Below are positions 11,571 through 24,260 of a stretch of 64,000 bases of DNA, in pieces. Below the pieces are notes generated by a model, which worked only from the letters and a program-made list of their open reading frames with translations, did no database searches and was not told the DNA's origin. Source of the stretch: Gnetum montanum (Eukaryota; Streptophyta; Gnetopsida; Gnetales; Gnetaceae); contig MNCI01003829.1 in assembly GCA_015680685.1 (NCBI GenBank), forward strand, positions 81,604-145,603, read 5' to 3'. The position numbers and the translations under genes were made by a program. Positions within the stretch are counted from its first letter, which is position 1; every line of letters starts with the position of its first letter.

Positions 11571-11819
11571 GGTAAGAAAAACATGTGAAATAATAGAAAT
11601 CATGGCATACATAGACTTGAATCCTCTAACCATTTGGAATTAACATTGCCAAGCATATCCACAGGTTTCTAGGGAGCAATAGTGTGTGGTATGTTGTTCC
11701 CAAGAGATACGCATATCCATAAAATCATTAATCTAATATTAAAATTCATTGTATCACATTTGAATAATGAAAAATGGATATCATTAGCATCCATAGCCTC
11801 CTTAGGTACCCAAATGTCA

Positions 11820-12232
11820 AACTGTATCTCTCTATTGCACACATATAGTCCCATAAGAATGCACAATGATCTCAAAATATAGAGTAGGATATGAATAAAG
11901 AATTCCACTTGAAATCTAGTAAACTTGCTGAAACTTGAAATTTAAAAATCAAGGTACCAAAATGCTTCTCATGAAATCCTTGATTCTCTAAAATAAAAAA
12001 TGAATCTCCTTGATCATATCTTTTTTAACACTAACTTTCTAATATTCTAAAAATAAGAAAAATCATCTAAGGAATGATGAAGAATAGAGAAAAAAAGAAA
12101 TGTTAAAGAAACCCATGATGCATGATTAGGAGAAGAAGGGATGAATATGTTTTATGTTTTTACTTATAAAACATAATACAATTTACTTCATATATGATTT
12201 TTCTTTTCATAAGGTTTCCCAACTGATGAAGC
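11820..12232. repeat. Repeat R1, copy 1 (interrupted by LTR C)
   Basis: Aligns with 17515-17885 in the same orientation. Shared landmarks are ACACAATGAT, AAAATGCT, CTCCTTGAT.ATATCTT, GAATATGTTTTATGTTTTTA and TTTCCCAAC. Copy 1 stops exactly at TTTCCCAAC, where LTR C begins, while copy 2 carries on. The family is unknown to me. Confidence 0.7.
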
Positions 12233-13098
12233 GTCAATAAGATAGATGCGTTGATGAATGCCCATCGATGCAATCCCATTGGCACATCCCAAGATGCATT
12301 GGTGCATGTGCATTGACATTGATCCTCCTAAAGCCTATATAAGTACACATAATAGCTACATTTATGACGTCGTTGGTCAATTCCCTAATCAAACTCTTAT
12401 AGTTTTCTTCCATAGAACTTAGCAAAATTTCCCTTTGAGTACATGTAGTGTGGATTGAATTGATTATACAAAATTTTATTTAAGTGTGATATGTACCTAG
12501 ACATAGTTGTGTGAATGGAAATAAAATTGAGATTTCTTCTCTTCATTGTAGCACTTGGATTAGTTTAACTTTACTTTTAAGTATTCTAGTTTAAATGAAG
12601 TTTACTTTCTTGTACTTAAGCATTTAATATTCGAATTCATAACTAACGTGAGTATGACCACTTCAAACATAATATACTAATACTTGGTAATCTCATCAGT
12701 GAATACTTGGTATGCCCATCAGTTAATACTTGGTAACCCAACAGTGTTAGTATATATTCAGGATGTGTATAGAAAGTGAAAAAATACTCCATGTTTAGGA
12801 TAGTTTAGTTATTAATTAGTAAAGTTAAATATTTCACCCATGTCTTTTCTTAAATACCTTTATAAATAAATAATAATAAAATTTATAAATATAAAATATC
12901 TTACACCTCAATCACACTTAGTCATATGAATAGAGTTAATACAAGTGATGATTAGGAAAACAACAACTAGTAATAACACATTTTACTATCTAAGGACATA
13001 GGCCACTTAGGTAGAAGGAGTCTAAGAAATTTGACTAGATAATGTGTAAACACTTATGATTTGTATAGTTGGATGTAGGGAATTCCCATTGCTCATCA
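12233..13098 (+). mobile_element. 5' LTR C, Ty3/gypsy (tRNA-Asp-primed group)
   Basis: Starts TGATGAAGCG, like the LTR at 60925 (TGATGAAACA), and ends CTCATCA two bases before a primer site. It holds a TATATAA box at 12336-12342 and the family phrase ATACTTGGTA repeated three times (12665-12735), which is also found in LTR B and LTR E as ACTTGGTAACC. The 5 bases before it are ccaac. No 3' LTR partner was recognised. Confidence 0.7.
12336..12342 (+). promoter_or_regulatory. TATA box of LTR C
   Basis: TATATAA about 100 bases into the LTR, at the position equivalent to the boxes in LTR B and in the young LTR. Confidence 0.5.
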
Positions 13099-13099
13099 T

Positions 13100-13117
13100 T
13101 AGTGCCATTGTTGGGGA
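13100..13117 (+). promoter_or_regulatory. Primer-binding site C, worn tRNA-Asp type
   Basis: TAGTGCCATTGTTGGGGA. The plant tRNA-Asp complement used by Athila and Tat elements is TGGCGCCGTTGCCGGGGA. The differences are one G-to-A at position 2, C-to-T or G-to-A at the CpG sites, and one further C-to-T. Confidence 0.75.
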
Positions 13118-13251
13118 GGTTTTTTTAGCTATGTGCGCTAAGTGTTTTTAGATAGTAAGATCATACAAGGTCATTGCATGAGTATAACATATAATCCTTA
13201 AAAAAATTAATAATATTTTATTAGAGGCACACTACAAAAGAATAATCTAAG

Positions 13252-14030
13252 ATGTCTTCTTCTCATAGGGCCGATTCAACACCTGCTAATGATTCTAATA
13301 AGCAACATGATGAACCTAGAAGGAATGATAATGAGATACTTCATCCATTTATGGTTGTCTATATACATCTAAATGTTTATTATTTGGACTTCACTTTCAT
13401 CTTCCATTAGGATGAACAACTACATTGGAGAGACTTGGAGGGCAACATTGTATTACCTCATGATTGTTCTATTCCTTTAATAGTTATTAAAGTTATCATG
13501 AAGCTGGAGCATGAACAAGCAGCCTCAAATTGCCAAATGAAGGAGCACCTCTCTAGGAATCATTAGTTAATGGAGGTCCAACTCAAGAAAGATAAACTAA
13601 TGAAGGCATGCCATGAAGCCTTTAAAGGTAAGAAGGTCCCAATCTCATTAACTTTAGAATTAGAGAAGGATGACTAGAACTTCCATTAGGGTGATCCTAG
13701 TACCAAGGTCCTCCTTCCTTTAGCGAGGACAACATGACCTATCAATGGTTACATTTAACACTGGCAAGCGATCAAGGTAAGGAGAGAACTAGTTCTAGAA
13801 CTATGGGAACCTCAAGGCCAAGGTTTCTTGATCATTCATCAAAAGAACAACCAAGGAACCAAAGAAGGAGGGTAAGTTGGCATAGCTCTCCTAGTTTTCC
13901 ACCCTCACCACTCTTCTCATCGTCAAACTTTGATAATGGGGAATGTGACTGAGATTGAAGGAGAGATGATTAAGACCAAGATGGAGATGGGAGGGGAGAG
14001 CATAGATAACAACAAGAAGAGAAGGGTGAT
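13252..14030 (+). pseudogene. N-terminal gag-region fragment, element C
   Basis: The ATG at 13252 follows the primer site by 134 bases, as in element B (118 bases). The translation runs parallel to element B: DEQLHWRDLEGNIVLPHDCS here against DEQLRWCDLEGNTVLPLDCS there. It is interrupted by several stops and at least one frameshift. It is the first part of the gag polyprotein of an Athila-like element; its function is unknown beyond that. It ends near 14.03 kb, where the next LTR takes over, so the remaining element was displaced or deleted. Confidence 0.6.
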
Positions 14031-14039
14031 AAACCCTTG

Positions 14040-15019
14040 GTTTTCCTAGTTTTGTGATTAAAAAATCATTTCTTTTTATTTTTTTTTAACTATTTTTCTA
14101 TATCAAAGAGAATCGATTTCATTGATACTCATCAATATGAACTAATTACTTTGATAAGTCTTTGTTATCGTAGGATGTCTTAGGATCTACTTAAATCAAT
14201 AAGGATATTGATTGGGATCGAGAACTTTGAAATATCTTTAAAAAAAAAACATCATACACATCACCAAATCGATTTGGATCAACCCAATTTATGTTGATTT
14301 TCATAGCTATTGTGATGAAGATCGATATCATCCGACTAAAGGAGTAAGTGCCTTGCCAGGAAATGAAGATATCGATTTGCACCATTGGTGAGATATAGAT
14401 CGGCTATCAAAGGACATAACCATATGTGAGATCTCGATTGAAGGTTTTGATGAAGATCAATATATCTAAATAAAAACATTTTTCTTATTAGCATGGAAGC
14501 TCTTCCTGTATAAATTGAAGAGCTCAAAACCCAATTGGGGGGATTTAATACCAAGAAAAATCCACATCAAGTTGAAACCATTCTCTAAGATTTTTCTTTT
14601 GTAAATTACCAAGTGAAGATTTGTTGAGCTTTGTGGTAGTTATCAACTATTGGAGTTCATTAGTGGGTTGTTGAGGTTGTGCACTATGAAAACAACATGG
14701 AATAGTTATAGATTAGGTGAAGTCTCCCTTGGAATCTTCATTGTATGTACTAATGTTTTATGATTTTAATTTGATTCAATCATTCCATTTCCACTCTTGA
14801 ACTTTAGATTAAAAGTTAGAATGAAAATTGATGATTTTACTTATTAGTGATAGTCATAAGTGTGGGATTTTGACTGGATTTGTACCTAACCAGTTATTGT
14901 CTTAATGATTTCTTTAACTTTGGACCATTCCTTCATGGATATGAGTTGTGGGTTAGTCATAAATAAGGTGACATCTCTACAATGAAGGAAACATGCACCA
15001 AATTTTTGCTGGGTCATCA
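14040..15019 (+). mobile_element. 5' LTR D, Ty3/gypsy
   Basis: Ends GTCATCA shortly before a primer site of tRNA-Asp type. It contains a TATAAAT box at 14509-14515 and several ATCGAT/GATATCG words that recall the U3 subrepeats of the young LTR. The left edge is uncertain because element C's gag fades out here. No partner LTR was seen. Confidence 0.55.
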
Positions 15020-15022
15020 ATT

Positions 15023-15040
15023 TGGTGTTATTGCTAGGGA
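15023..15040 (+). promoter_or_regulatory. Primer-binding site D, worn tRNA-Asp type
   Basis: TGGTGTTATTGCTAGGGA: every difference from the tRNA-Asp complement is a C-to-T or G-to-A transition. Confidence 0.75.
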
Positions 15041-15627
15041 GGCTGGCAAAGTCAATCATCATCAAGGGTTCATTATGTTTTTCAGATTTCTTTTAAGAAT
15101 TTAAGTTAGAGCTTCTAAAAAGGTACACATTGTTTCTATTTCAATTTCTTTTGTTAGTATTATTAGAAATGGTTTCTTTTAATTGTTTTTCTTGTAAACA
15201 AAAACTAAAAATATTAGAAACAAGGAGAATGTACAATCACAAGAATGAAGAAAGCTACAAAAAAGTTGCAATTAAGGTAGTAATTACAAGGGTGATGAAG
15301 TCAATTTTTTAAATTTTAGGATTAATTACCCATGAATATGCTAAAGAAGAGTGTGTTTGTTAAATGAAATCAACTAAGAAACACAAAAATCCAAGATGAA
15401 TTCAATGTCCTAGGAATACTATTACCTATTATAAATGCACCTAAACTAATTTAAAAGAAACTTAAAAGGAACAAGGACAACCTAAGTTTATTCCATCAAC
15501 CTTCCTTGAGAAATAAAACAATAAGAAAGAACGAAGTGCAATAGAAATTTTCAATCAAGAAAAATAAAAAGCACAATTTAAATATTCCACATCTTTAAAC
15601 CCTCTTTTTGATATACCAAAAATCACA

Positions 15628-17370
15628 ATGCAAACCACAAATTCAACCATGGTAGTAGGTTCTCAAAATTTAAGCTTTAGGCAAATATTTAGTAACATAT
15701 CCACTATTCAAGGAACCACCCAACTAGTAAGTACATTAAATCTTCAAACTCCCATCACTTCAATAGTTGCCTCTATTTCCTTACCAAGTCTAATTGTAAC
15801 CCTAACTGTAGTTACTACTTTTACAATTGGCTCTCCTTCACATCATACACCCCCTCCGATCTCATATGATTTCATTCCTTTTTCTCTTGGAAGTATAGAC
15901 TCTAATATTCCACTTGGATAACCTTACCAGGGACAAACTCTTAGGGACTTATTAAATCAAATAACACTAATTATACCTTATGGACCATTAGGTTTTCCCC
16001 AGGGTAGGGATGTTGAAGTAAAAGATATCCACTTACCACCTATTGTTAGGGGAACCAATGATGAAGATCCAGTCACTCATATAAGAGAATTTGAAAGCAC
16101 ACTTGCAATGTTAGTCCCTCAAAGTGGAGATAGGACTAAAATGATTGTCTTTAAGTCAAACTTGAAAGAGAAAGTTGATTTTTGGCTACAAATCCTTAGG
16201 ACACAAATAAGCTCATGGGATAAGTTCAAGCTTGCCTTTTGCCAGAGATTCCTTTCCAATGATAGACTATGCTCATTAAGAAAACAACTAATGAGTTTCA
16301 TGCAACAAGATGATGACAATTATGAGAGTACTTTTGATAGGTTTAAAAGGTTGTGTCTAAAGAACCCCAACCATGATTTCTAGGCCACCAACTTATCCAA
16401 ATCTTTGTAGAAGGTTTATTACCATATTGTAGACAAAAAATTGACTTTGTGTGTGGTGGAAATATATTAAATATCACACTAGAAGATGGCTAGAGAATAA
16501 TAGTTTCATTGGTCAATTAAAGTAAGAGATAGAAAAACCTAACATCATGTAAGGCATGACTTAACAAACTAAACAATTAAATAAAAAAGTTGATGAATTA
16601 ACTTGTTTAATAAAGAAATAGGCCCATATAGCACAAATTGAAGTATGTAACATTTGTGGTAGCCAACAACATGACTGCACCACCTCTCTAGCATTAGCCT
16701 ATTTTCATTAGGAGGTGAAAGAATCTGGAAAGTCCTTTCAACAATATAGGAGTCAACTAACAACCTCATTCCAACAAAGATCACCTTTGCAACAACCATA
16801 GTATTCCCAAAATAATTTCAAACCTTTTAAAAGGAAAACTAGTGAACATTTGGATAGACTCACCTACAGTCTTACTTCCTTTATGAAGAAAGTAGGCAAT
16901 TTATAAATGAAACATGGAGATGGTTCCAGGACCTGACAAAGAATGAATTACCTTCCCAACCAGAGCTGAATCCCACATCACAAAGGAAGGGTAAGAAACA
17001 ACTGCATTCTATCATTACTAGGAGTGGAAAATTTATTGAACATAGACTTATAAAGAAGGTTAGTTTTCAAGAAAAAGAGACACAAGAGGAGAATCAACAT
17101 CATATAATGGAAGAGGAGGGAAATAAAGAACCAATAGAAGAAGGATCACTACCCTCAATCTCTTCCTCTTTGACTAGGAAAAAAATTTCACCTTCTTTTC
17201 CTAAACAATTGCAAGATGAATTTACAATTAAGGCACATATAGAAAAATTGTTTAATGAATTATATTTACACATTTCCTTGGAGCAATCCAATAGGAATAC
17301 ACCTCTTTCTGCCAAATATTTAAGGACGTTATGCACAGAAAGGAAGAAAGAAAAAATTTCCTAAATAAGT
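15628..17370 (+). pseudogene. Athila-like gag, element D
   Basis: The central part (about 16010-16390) reads as a retrotransposon gag capsid domain: DPVTHIREFE, then FWLQILRTQISSWDKFKLAF, then RLCLKNPNHDF. A C-terminal segment at 17107-17364 has FPKQLQDE, LYLHISLEQ, and a Lys-rich end (YLRTLCTERKKEK), the arrangement found before the protease in Athila elements. Stops after 15918, 16381 and in between, plus frame changes, make it non-functional. Homology is lost soon after 17370 and no protease follows, so the element is truncated there. Confidence 0.65.
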
Positions 17371-17514
17371 TTATTTGCTTGAAAATTTGTTCCAAGTTAT
17401 AAAAGCCATGAAATTCTAAAATATTGATGAGTGGCAAGGTACCCCTATGCATACAACCAACATCCATAACCTCTTCATGTACCTAAACATCTAACCATAC
17501 CTATCAATCATACA

Positions 17515-17885
17515 CAATCTTATAAAAATACACAATGATTTTAAAACATGAAATAAAAGACAAGTAAAGAATCCCTTATGAAAATTGGTAACCCTATCAA
17601 AATTTAAAAATTTGAAAAATAGGGCATCAAAATGCTCTTACAAAGTCTTGAATCCTCTAGCACATGAAACAAACCTCCTTGATTATATCTTGTTCACTAT
17701 AAGCTTTTCAACATCCCAAAAATCATAGAAATCAATGAAAGAACAGAGAAGAATAAAGAAGAAAAAGAAATGTAGAAGATGCACAATCAGGAGAAAAGGC
17801 TTGAATATGTTTTATGTTTTTATTTATAAAAAATATAATTTATTTCATTTATGATTTTCCTTTTCCTAATATTTCCCAACCATTT
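17515..17885. repeat. Repeat R1, copy 2
   Basis: Second copy of the repeat at 11820-12232, same orientation. It continues past TTTCCCAAC into CATTTTCCCC, so it shows what copy 1 looked like before LTR C arrived. Confidence 0.7.
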
Positions 17886-20779
17886 TCCCCATCCCAACTA
17901 ATACTAAGGGACCAATGTGTCATAACATGATTATGAAACATCCAACCAAATATCAAGCAAACTTACTAACATCATAATCTATATCTCATGTAACCATAAA
18001 ATTCTATGAACATCATAACTTATGTTAGCTAGCCATACCATATGAACCTGCACAACATGATAAGCATCATGACCCTAGAACACAACCAAACAAGGAAAAT
18101 TGATATCATACTTATAATGCATTAAAATGGTACATAGTTAAGAGTCATACTTGCGTATCGATAAATATTTTCCCACCATCCTCATAGCTTGATAATCACA
18201 AAAATCCTATTACATCTCTAACAAGATTAGAATGCATAATCATGAATTCATAATCACATATGCATAATATCATGGAATCTCAATATATATCATATAATAA
18301 TGCATATAACTAAGTGATCTTATGACCCCTAATCGATTATAGCTATATAAACACAAACATAATTCAATACCATGGGGTCCTACAATGAGGGATTACAAAG
18401 ACTAAATTTCATAAAAAGAAATTTCTATTGATAAAACATTTAATATATTAGTGACTAATTTGAAAGACTATGAAAACTAGAGAATAATTATAAAATATGA
18501 TCTATCTATTTTCTTATGCACTAGTGATGCTAGCTTGATATAGATCTCTTATAGGCATGCTACATTGATTTGGATTTGTTCTTACAGTGCTTAAAATTGA
18601 TATTGTTGCATCTATGAAAACTTCAAACTATCTTCCTTACCTAGCTTTGCCTCACCAAGTATTATTTCACTTCTTAATGCATCACCAATCTTATTCTTCT
18701 AATCTCTTCCCTTCTATCTTCTTCTAGATACCTTAATAAATGATGATGGAAAACATAATGGTGGGTTGGCTATTATAGCCAAGAATCGTATGTTGATTTA
18801 GGAAGTCTCATGTTTAGTTTTTTTGGGTGTAAGACTTTTTGTTGTATATGCTTTTAATTTCATCCAAATCTCATGTTTAATTCTAGTGTTAGAGTGAGAC
18901 TTTATGTGACATGTAGAGGTGTGAGACAAAACATTTTAAATGGAAAACTAATGTGAGTGTGAAAGTTATGATATGTTTCCTATTTTTAGTTCCATGTCTT
19001 AGATCTAATGATCAAGTTTCTAGAAGGTACTAGTCACATGCTTAATAATTAACTTAGTTTTATTTACTATGACTAGCAATGTTTCATAGCTACCATAAAA
19101 ATTTACATAAAAATAAAAATACAATAAATAAAATAAAAAATATTACACCTAACACCAACCTATTTTTCTAGTCATATGATCTAAATACTTTTTCTATTTT
19201 CTAATCACTTAAAATCACTTGCAAAGGTTAAACAAAAATATTTGTAAGAAAAAAATTTATAAGAGACCTATGACATGTTTTTACTAGTTTTAGTTATAAA
19301 ATAGCATGTTGACTAGCTCAATTTCTAAGAGATGTCTTGTTACATGTCTAGAATTGACACATCTATAATTACTAGATATAGTTATATCTCATATTATTAA
19401 AGAAAAATAAAATAAAATATTATCATTATCCTCATCTCAACTACCTTACCTAGTCATACTATGTAAGAACCTTGTCATGTCTCAATTGATGTCCCATGAG
19501 CATGATCCCCTTTATTGAATAATCAAATTACACAAGAAACACATAATTACTCATCATGTGCTATGCTTACCAACATGTATCCCTACTTCCATCTAGTTTA
19601 CTAGCACATGGAACCTATCTAAAATAGTCTCATAAACTAATCAGTAATTAATAAAATAGTAACATAAATAAATAAAATAACATGTAATATAAAATCACAT
19701 TACGAACAAAATATATATATATCAAAAGCCTAGAAAATATATGCAACATTTCTAACTACTATTACAAATATTTATTTTACAAAATTGTCCTAGATTCAAG
19801 TCATAAACTATATCTTCCAAAGTATAGTTTTAGCATGATATAGGTATTCTAAGGGTATTGATTAGGATTACACAACTTGCATGGCACATAACCTAAAGTT
19901 ATAGGTATAAGGTATGATTTAGAACCAAATACACCATTTTAATAAGTTAATGAGAATTTTTTGGTTTAGCCTATTGCTATTACATGGCTTTAGGTTTCAA
20001 GGTTTCAATTCAAAATTATAGTTCTAAGAATGCTAATAAATTCCTTGAAGATTTACTACTAAAGTTTGTTATTATAATTATACCATACTATGTAATGAAT
20101 TATCTATGTCCAAATTTTGGATAAAGGTTGTAATTAGAAACTTCAAAATATCTGGCATAAATCTTTTAACACTTCAATAAAGACTAAAGAGGATTTTAAG
20201 TTTGCTCAATGATAATCGACGTTGAGATTTATATTATTGGCTTTATTAAAGAACTCTTATGATTTGTAGATTATGAATTAAAGGTAAAGCACTAAAGAAT
20301 AACAAAAATGTAGCATTCTTTAACTAGAATCACAGTAAGCTTTTCAATTAAATTTAGTATAGAAAACTTGAGCTAGATTAACCATAATGAGAATGGTTAA
20401 TTAAAATAGACTTTGATGAAAGTATATCAACTAGCTAAACTGGTTCTAGCTAAGCACTAGTTGAAGTAATATAGTTAAGACTAGAAATTATTTTATAAAT
20501 CTTTCCTTTGCTATGAGATATAGAAAAATATCTTGGAGTAGGAAAGCTATATAGAGCCAAACTATTATTTTAGATCTTATTTAACTTTGATAAAGTCAAA
20601 AGAGTAGCCAAATCTTTTAAACATGCATAAGGAGGTAATTGAGAAAAATATTTTTTCTAGAGATAATAATTGCTTAAAATAACTTTATTGGCATCTAAAT
20701 CTATAAGCAATACTCAACTAAGTAAGATAAGCTTTACTTTTGATAGGTGTATATGATTAGAACAAAAATTTGGTCTATT
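17886..20779. other. AT-rich, no gene recognised
   Basis: About 2.9 kb without convincing coding sequence. It is dominated by TA-rich words and short direct repeats (for example AATAAAATAA runs around 19.1 and 19.4 kb). Confidence 0.4.
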
Positions 20780-21369
20780 AGGACATACTACCATGTAAGC
20801 TAAAAAGGGGGAGCATCATCTACTTAAAAAGTAAGCTATTAGAACCAATTTATAGAGCTAAGATTTGATCCTATAAATCCTATTCTATGAAGCTTTATAT
20901 CATGTGAATCAAGGCCTAAGATAGTTTAAGACCAATTGTCCAAAAAGAAGCTTTTTAAGGAACATTTGAGTTCTAAAGGCTTTTTATGCCACATAATATA
21001 GAGAGAAGAGCACTATTTAGAACTAAATTCTAGAACTAAAATTTGTTCCTAAAAGGATGATGTTACAAATATCTTCACTAGATAAGACAAGACCCATCAA
21101 CTAGTATGTAATGAAAGATTCAACCTTAAGTGCTTCATTGTCCATGTCAGTAGAAGAAGGAAGCACGAAGAGAACCAACACATAGAGCTAAGCATTAGTT
21201 GTACAATAGTAACATTTATGCCATGTAAGCTTAAGGAGGAGGATACGTATCTAAAGAAAATGCTATTATAATCAATTTTCAAAGATAGCTTAAAAAGATT
21301 CAGTGCCACGTGAATCAAAGCTTAGCTAATGCAAAGTTACCAAAAGGACAGTTTCGCAAAAGGATTTAA
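20780..21369. repeat. Diverged direct duplication of roughly 0.2 kb
   Basis: Blocks ATGTAAGCT, GCTATTA.AA.CAATTT, GTGAATCAA.GC, and AAGTTACCAAAAGGA/CAATTGTCCAAAAAG occur in order at about 20793-21000 and 21219-21385. The first also carries AAAAAGGGGGAG. It may be remnant 3' sequence of an LTR element preceding LTR B. Confidence 0.45.
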
Positions 21370-22212
21370 TTCTAAGAAGTTTTGGATATCGGACCCTTGA
21401 TATTGGATATGTGATATCATAGATGTTGAAGCAATATCAGACATGCAATGTCAGAACCTGCCTCGTTGCCTATATATAAGAGACAGGGGCACTTGGTTTC
21501 ACATTAGTTTTTAGTCCCTTAGTTGAATTCTTGCAGTTTTTCTATTCCAGAGTTAGAATTATTTCTGAGTGCCGGTAGTAGGAGTCATAAAGTAAACAAA
21601 TCTTTATTTGAGCATTGTGTACCTGAGCACACCTTGTGTCTGGAAATAAAGATGAACTTTGTGATAAACCTTGCAACATTCAAAATAGCTTAATTGTTGC
21701 ATTTCATGTTATTTACTGTTATTTGATGCTTTCAATAGTTAATTAATGTTATTTTCATCAAACCATTAATTATTAATTATCAATGAATTAGCACACTCAG
21801 GATGACCACTTTGAGCATACATGGAACACTTGGTAACCTAGTAACAACTAGCGTTTGATAATCCTAGTAGTGTTACACTGGTTTAGGATGTGTCCGGCAA
21901 GTGGGAATGGATGTTGGTGTTAGAACTAGTTAGAGAATAGTTGATTAGTTAATTCAAATTAGTTACTAAATTATTTCATTTCCCCATTTTAAGTACCAAG
22001 AACATAAAACATAAAAAGCATAAAAATCATATACCTCAAGTTTACTTAACCATACAATTGTGCCTTACAAGTAAGCTTGGAAAAACAACGATCGCATAAC
22101 CCATCCTTGTTTTGTGTAAGTGCATAAGCACTTAATCCCTGGAGTTCGACCAAATGACATGTGAATGCTCATATTCGTATGGTTGGGCGTAGGGGTACCT
22201 AGCCACTCATCA
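21370..22212 (+). mobile_element. 5' LTR B, Athila-like element B
   Basis: The right end is firm: ACTCATCA followed by one base and the primer site. Inside are worn GATATCG-type subrepeats (21388-21455), TATATATAAG, CCAGAGTTAGAATT at 21548, and AAATAAAGATG at 21644. All of these align with the young LTR at 1-365. The left edge is approximate. Confidence 0.65.
21471..21480 (+). promoter_or_regulatory. TATA box of LTR B
   Basis: TATATATAAG, followed by GAGACAGGGG and the conserved CCAGAGTTAGAATT region of this LTR family. Confidence 0.55.
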
Positions 22213-22213
22213 T

Positions 22214-22231
22214 TGGTGCCATTGCTGGGGA
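22214..22231 (+). promoter_or_regulatory. Primer-binding site B, worn tRNA-Asp type
   Basis: TGGTGCCATTGCTGGGGA differs from the tRNA-Asp complement TGGCGCCGTTGCCGGGGA at three CpG positions only, each by a transition. It sits one base after the LTR, as expected. Confidence 0.85.
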
Positions 22232-22348
22232 TTTTGTTGTTTTTGTGCTGATTAGAAGTTAGGAAATCCTTCCATCATTGGAACGAACCATTAGAGTTAA
22301 CTATCCTAGAATCACTGGAAAAGGGTATTGTATACCAAATAATTAATA

Positions 22349-24260
22349 ATGTCTCCTTCTTCTTATGAGAGTGCTTCATTGAGTAGGTCTGACACCATGA
22401 ACAATCGAAGGCAGGGTGCACATGATGATCCACCAATACCTTAACAGTTTCACATTGTATACACTCATCTTGATGAGTATATACCAAACTTTACATTTAT
22501 CCTCCACCAGGATGAACAACTGCGATGGTGTGATTTAGAAGGTAACACAGTTTTGCCTCTTGATTGCTCAATCCCAACCATGCTTCTTTGTGCTCTCACA
22601 CGAATTGGTATGCAACATTTACAATCGAAGTACATTGTGCATGAGCAAGATTTGAGAGATTATCAACCCACGGAGGCAAAATGCCAGAGGGATTTGTAAC
22701 AGGAGAGACATTACAAATCCATGAAGGGGAAGTGGTCTCAAGATGTCTCGTATGTCCTAAGTGAAAACGAGGGTGGTGAACCTACCTCGGGAGGTTTTCC
22801 ACAAAATGATGTTCCTCTCATTGACTTCAGTTAAGGAGTTGGGTATTAGAATCTTCATTTAGCTATTCATAACCTAGGTTCTGGTACCAACATACACAAA
22901 GGATCCAAAAAAGAAGCACGAATGCATAACAATGACAGACATTCTGATCGTAACCGTGACTGAGGATGCCACCACCAAAGAGAAGGTGACAGGCATCATC
23001 ATGATGCTAGTCCTCCTTCCTCTTTACCTTCATTGTCTCTTCTCCCTCTTCTTTACGATTTGAATGTAGTCACAAAGGAAAAGACCATGAGGATAATGGT
23101 AGGCAAAATAGAGATCATAGACAAAATAGTCGAGAAAGGGAATGAGGGCATTCCAGAGAGACACATCACGAAAGAAGGGAGAGTAGGGAACAACATAGGC
23201 ATCATAGATGCCATAGATAGTATGATCACGATGAACCCCTACTCGCCACCCGAAGTATGTTAGATATAATAGAGGCTATTAGGATTCTAACAAGGCACCA
23301 TAAGGATAGTAGGATCAAAAGACTAGACATGAATAACATCCCACGATTTAAAGGAGGATACAATGCTGATCCTCAAAACCATCTACAAGCCTTCCATGAT
23401 GCATGTGCCTTGTAAAATATAGAAAATGAATGGAAAAAACTAAATTTGTTTCCATGGACACTGATCAAGAAAGCGGAAAGTTGGTACCAATCCTTAGAAC
23501 TGAAATCCATTCGTTGATGGAGTACCATGTTGAAGCTATTCAATGATAAGTATCAGACATACTCCCGAGTGTCCAACCTGCGTAAGCAAATCCAAGGATG
23601 GAAACAAGGAGGACATGAACCCTTGGATGCTACCATGGGTTGATATTATATTTTATTACATCATTGCCTTGGCCATGGTTACTCGTGAAAAGAACAACTA
23701 TGCCGTCTTGTAAATGGGCTTAGGTAAAAACGCAAAGAACCCTTGGGACTTATGCCCAAGGAAGGCTATTTGAGCTCAGAGCCCATCAAATACAAAGATT
23801 TTTAGAGCAAGTTGCTAAGGAGGAAGGCAAGTTAAGGAAAAGAGAAAGTGCAGAAGAGTATAACAGAGATTCTTCCTTCCAAAAGAAGGAAATTAGATTT
23901 TGCAAAGATGAAGAAGAGTTATCACTTGAAGAGATGGTGAATAGAAAAACTTTGCCCATTTAGAAATTTGCATCGGAAGTATCGGAAAAGGTAGATCAAA
24001 ATGTGGAACTCTCTAGATGATAAATTTCAAATTGTTCTAAAAATAGTAGAGGAGTCTAGACAACAAAGTAGTGACTGAGAGAGAAGAAAAAAGAAAGAAG
24101 CTGAATATGCACATAATAAGGGTAAGGGCAAGTTTCCATCATTGAAGAGGTTGTGGATTTAGACACAGATAGTGATGGCAGATGTGAGATATGCCAATAT
24201 GACCATCCTAAAGGATGTTGCCCAGTAGTCAAATCTACAAGAGTTTGGGGTATATGCACT
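22349..24260 (+). pseudogene. gag of Athila-like element B
   Basis: Starts ATGTCTCCTTCT 118 bases after the primer site. Order along the protein: an N-terminal region shared with element C (DEQLRWCDLEGNTVLPLDCS), an Arg/His-rich linker, then the capsid homology at about 23330-23640 (IPRFKGGYNADPQNHLQAF, LFPWTLIKKAESWYQSL). A zinc-knuckle-like CEICQYDHPKGCCP is at 24183-24221. Nonsense codons include TAA at 22441 and TAG/TGA that look like CAG, CGA or TGG changed by one transition. At least two frameshifts are present, so no protein can be made. Confidence 0.7.

Noticed and set aside
15130-15312. Short plus-strand frame after primer site D as a separate gene.
   Set aside because: Leader position, poor composition, no motif.
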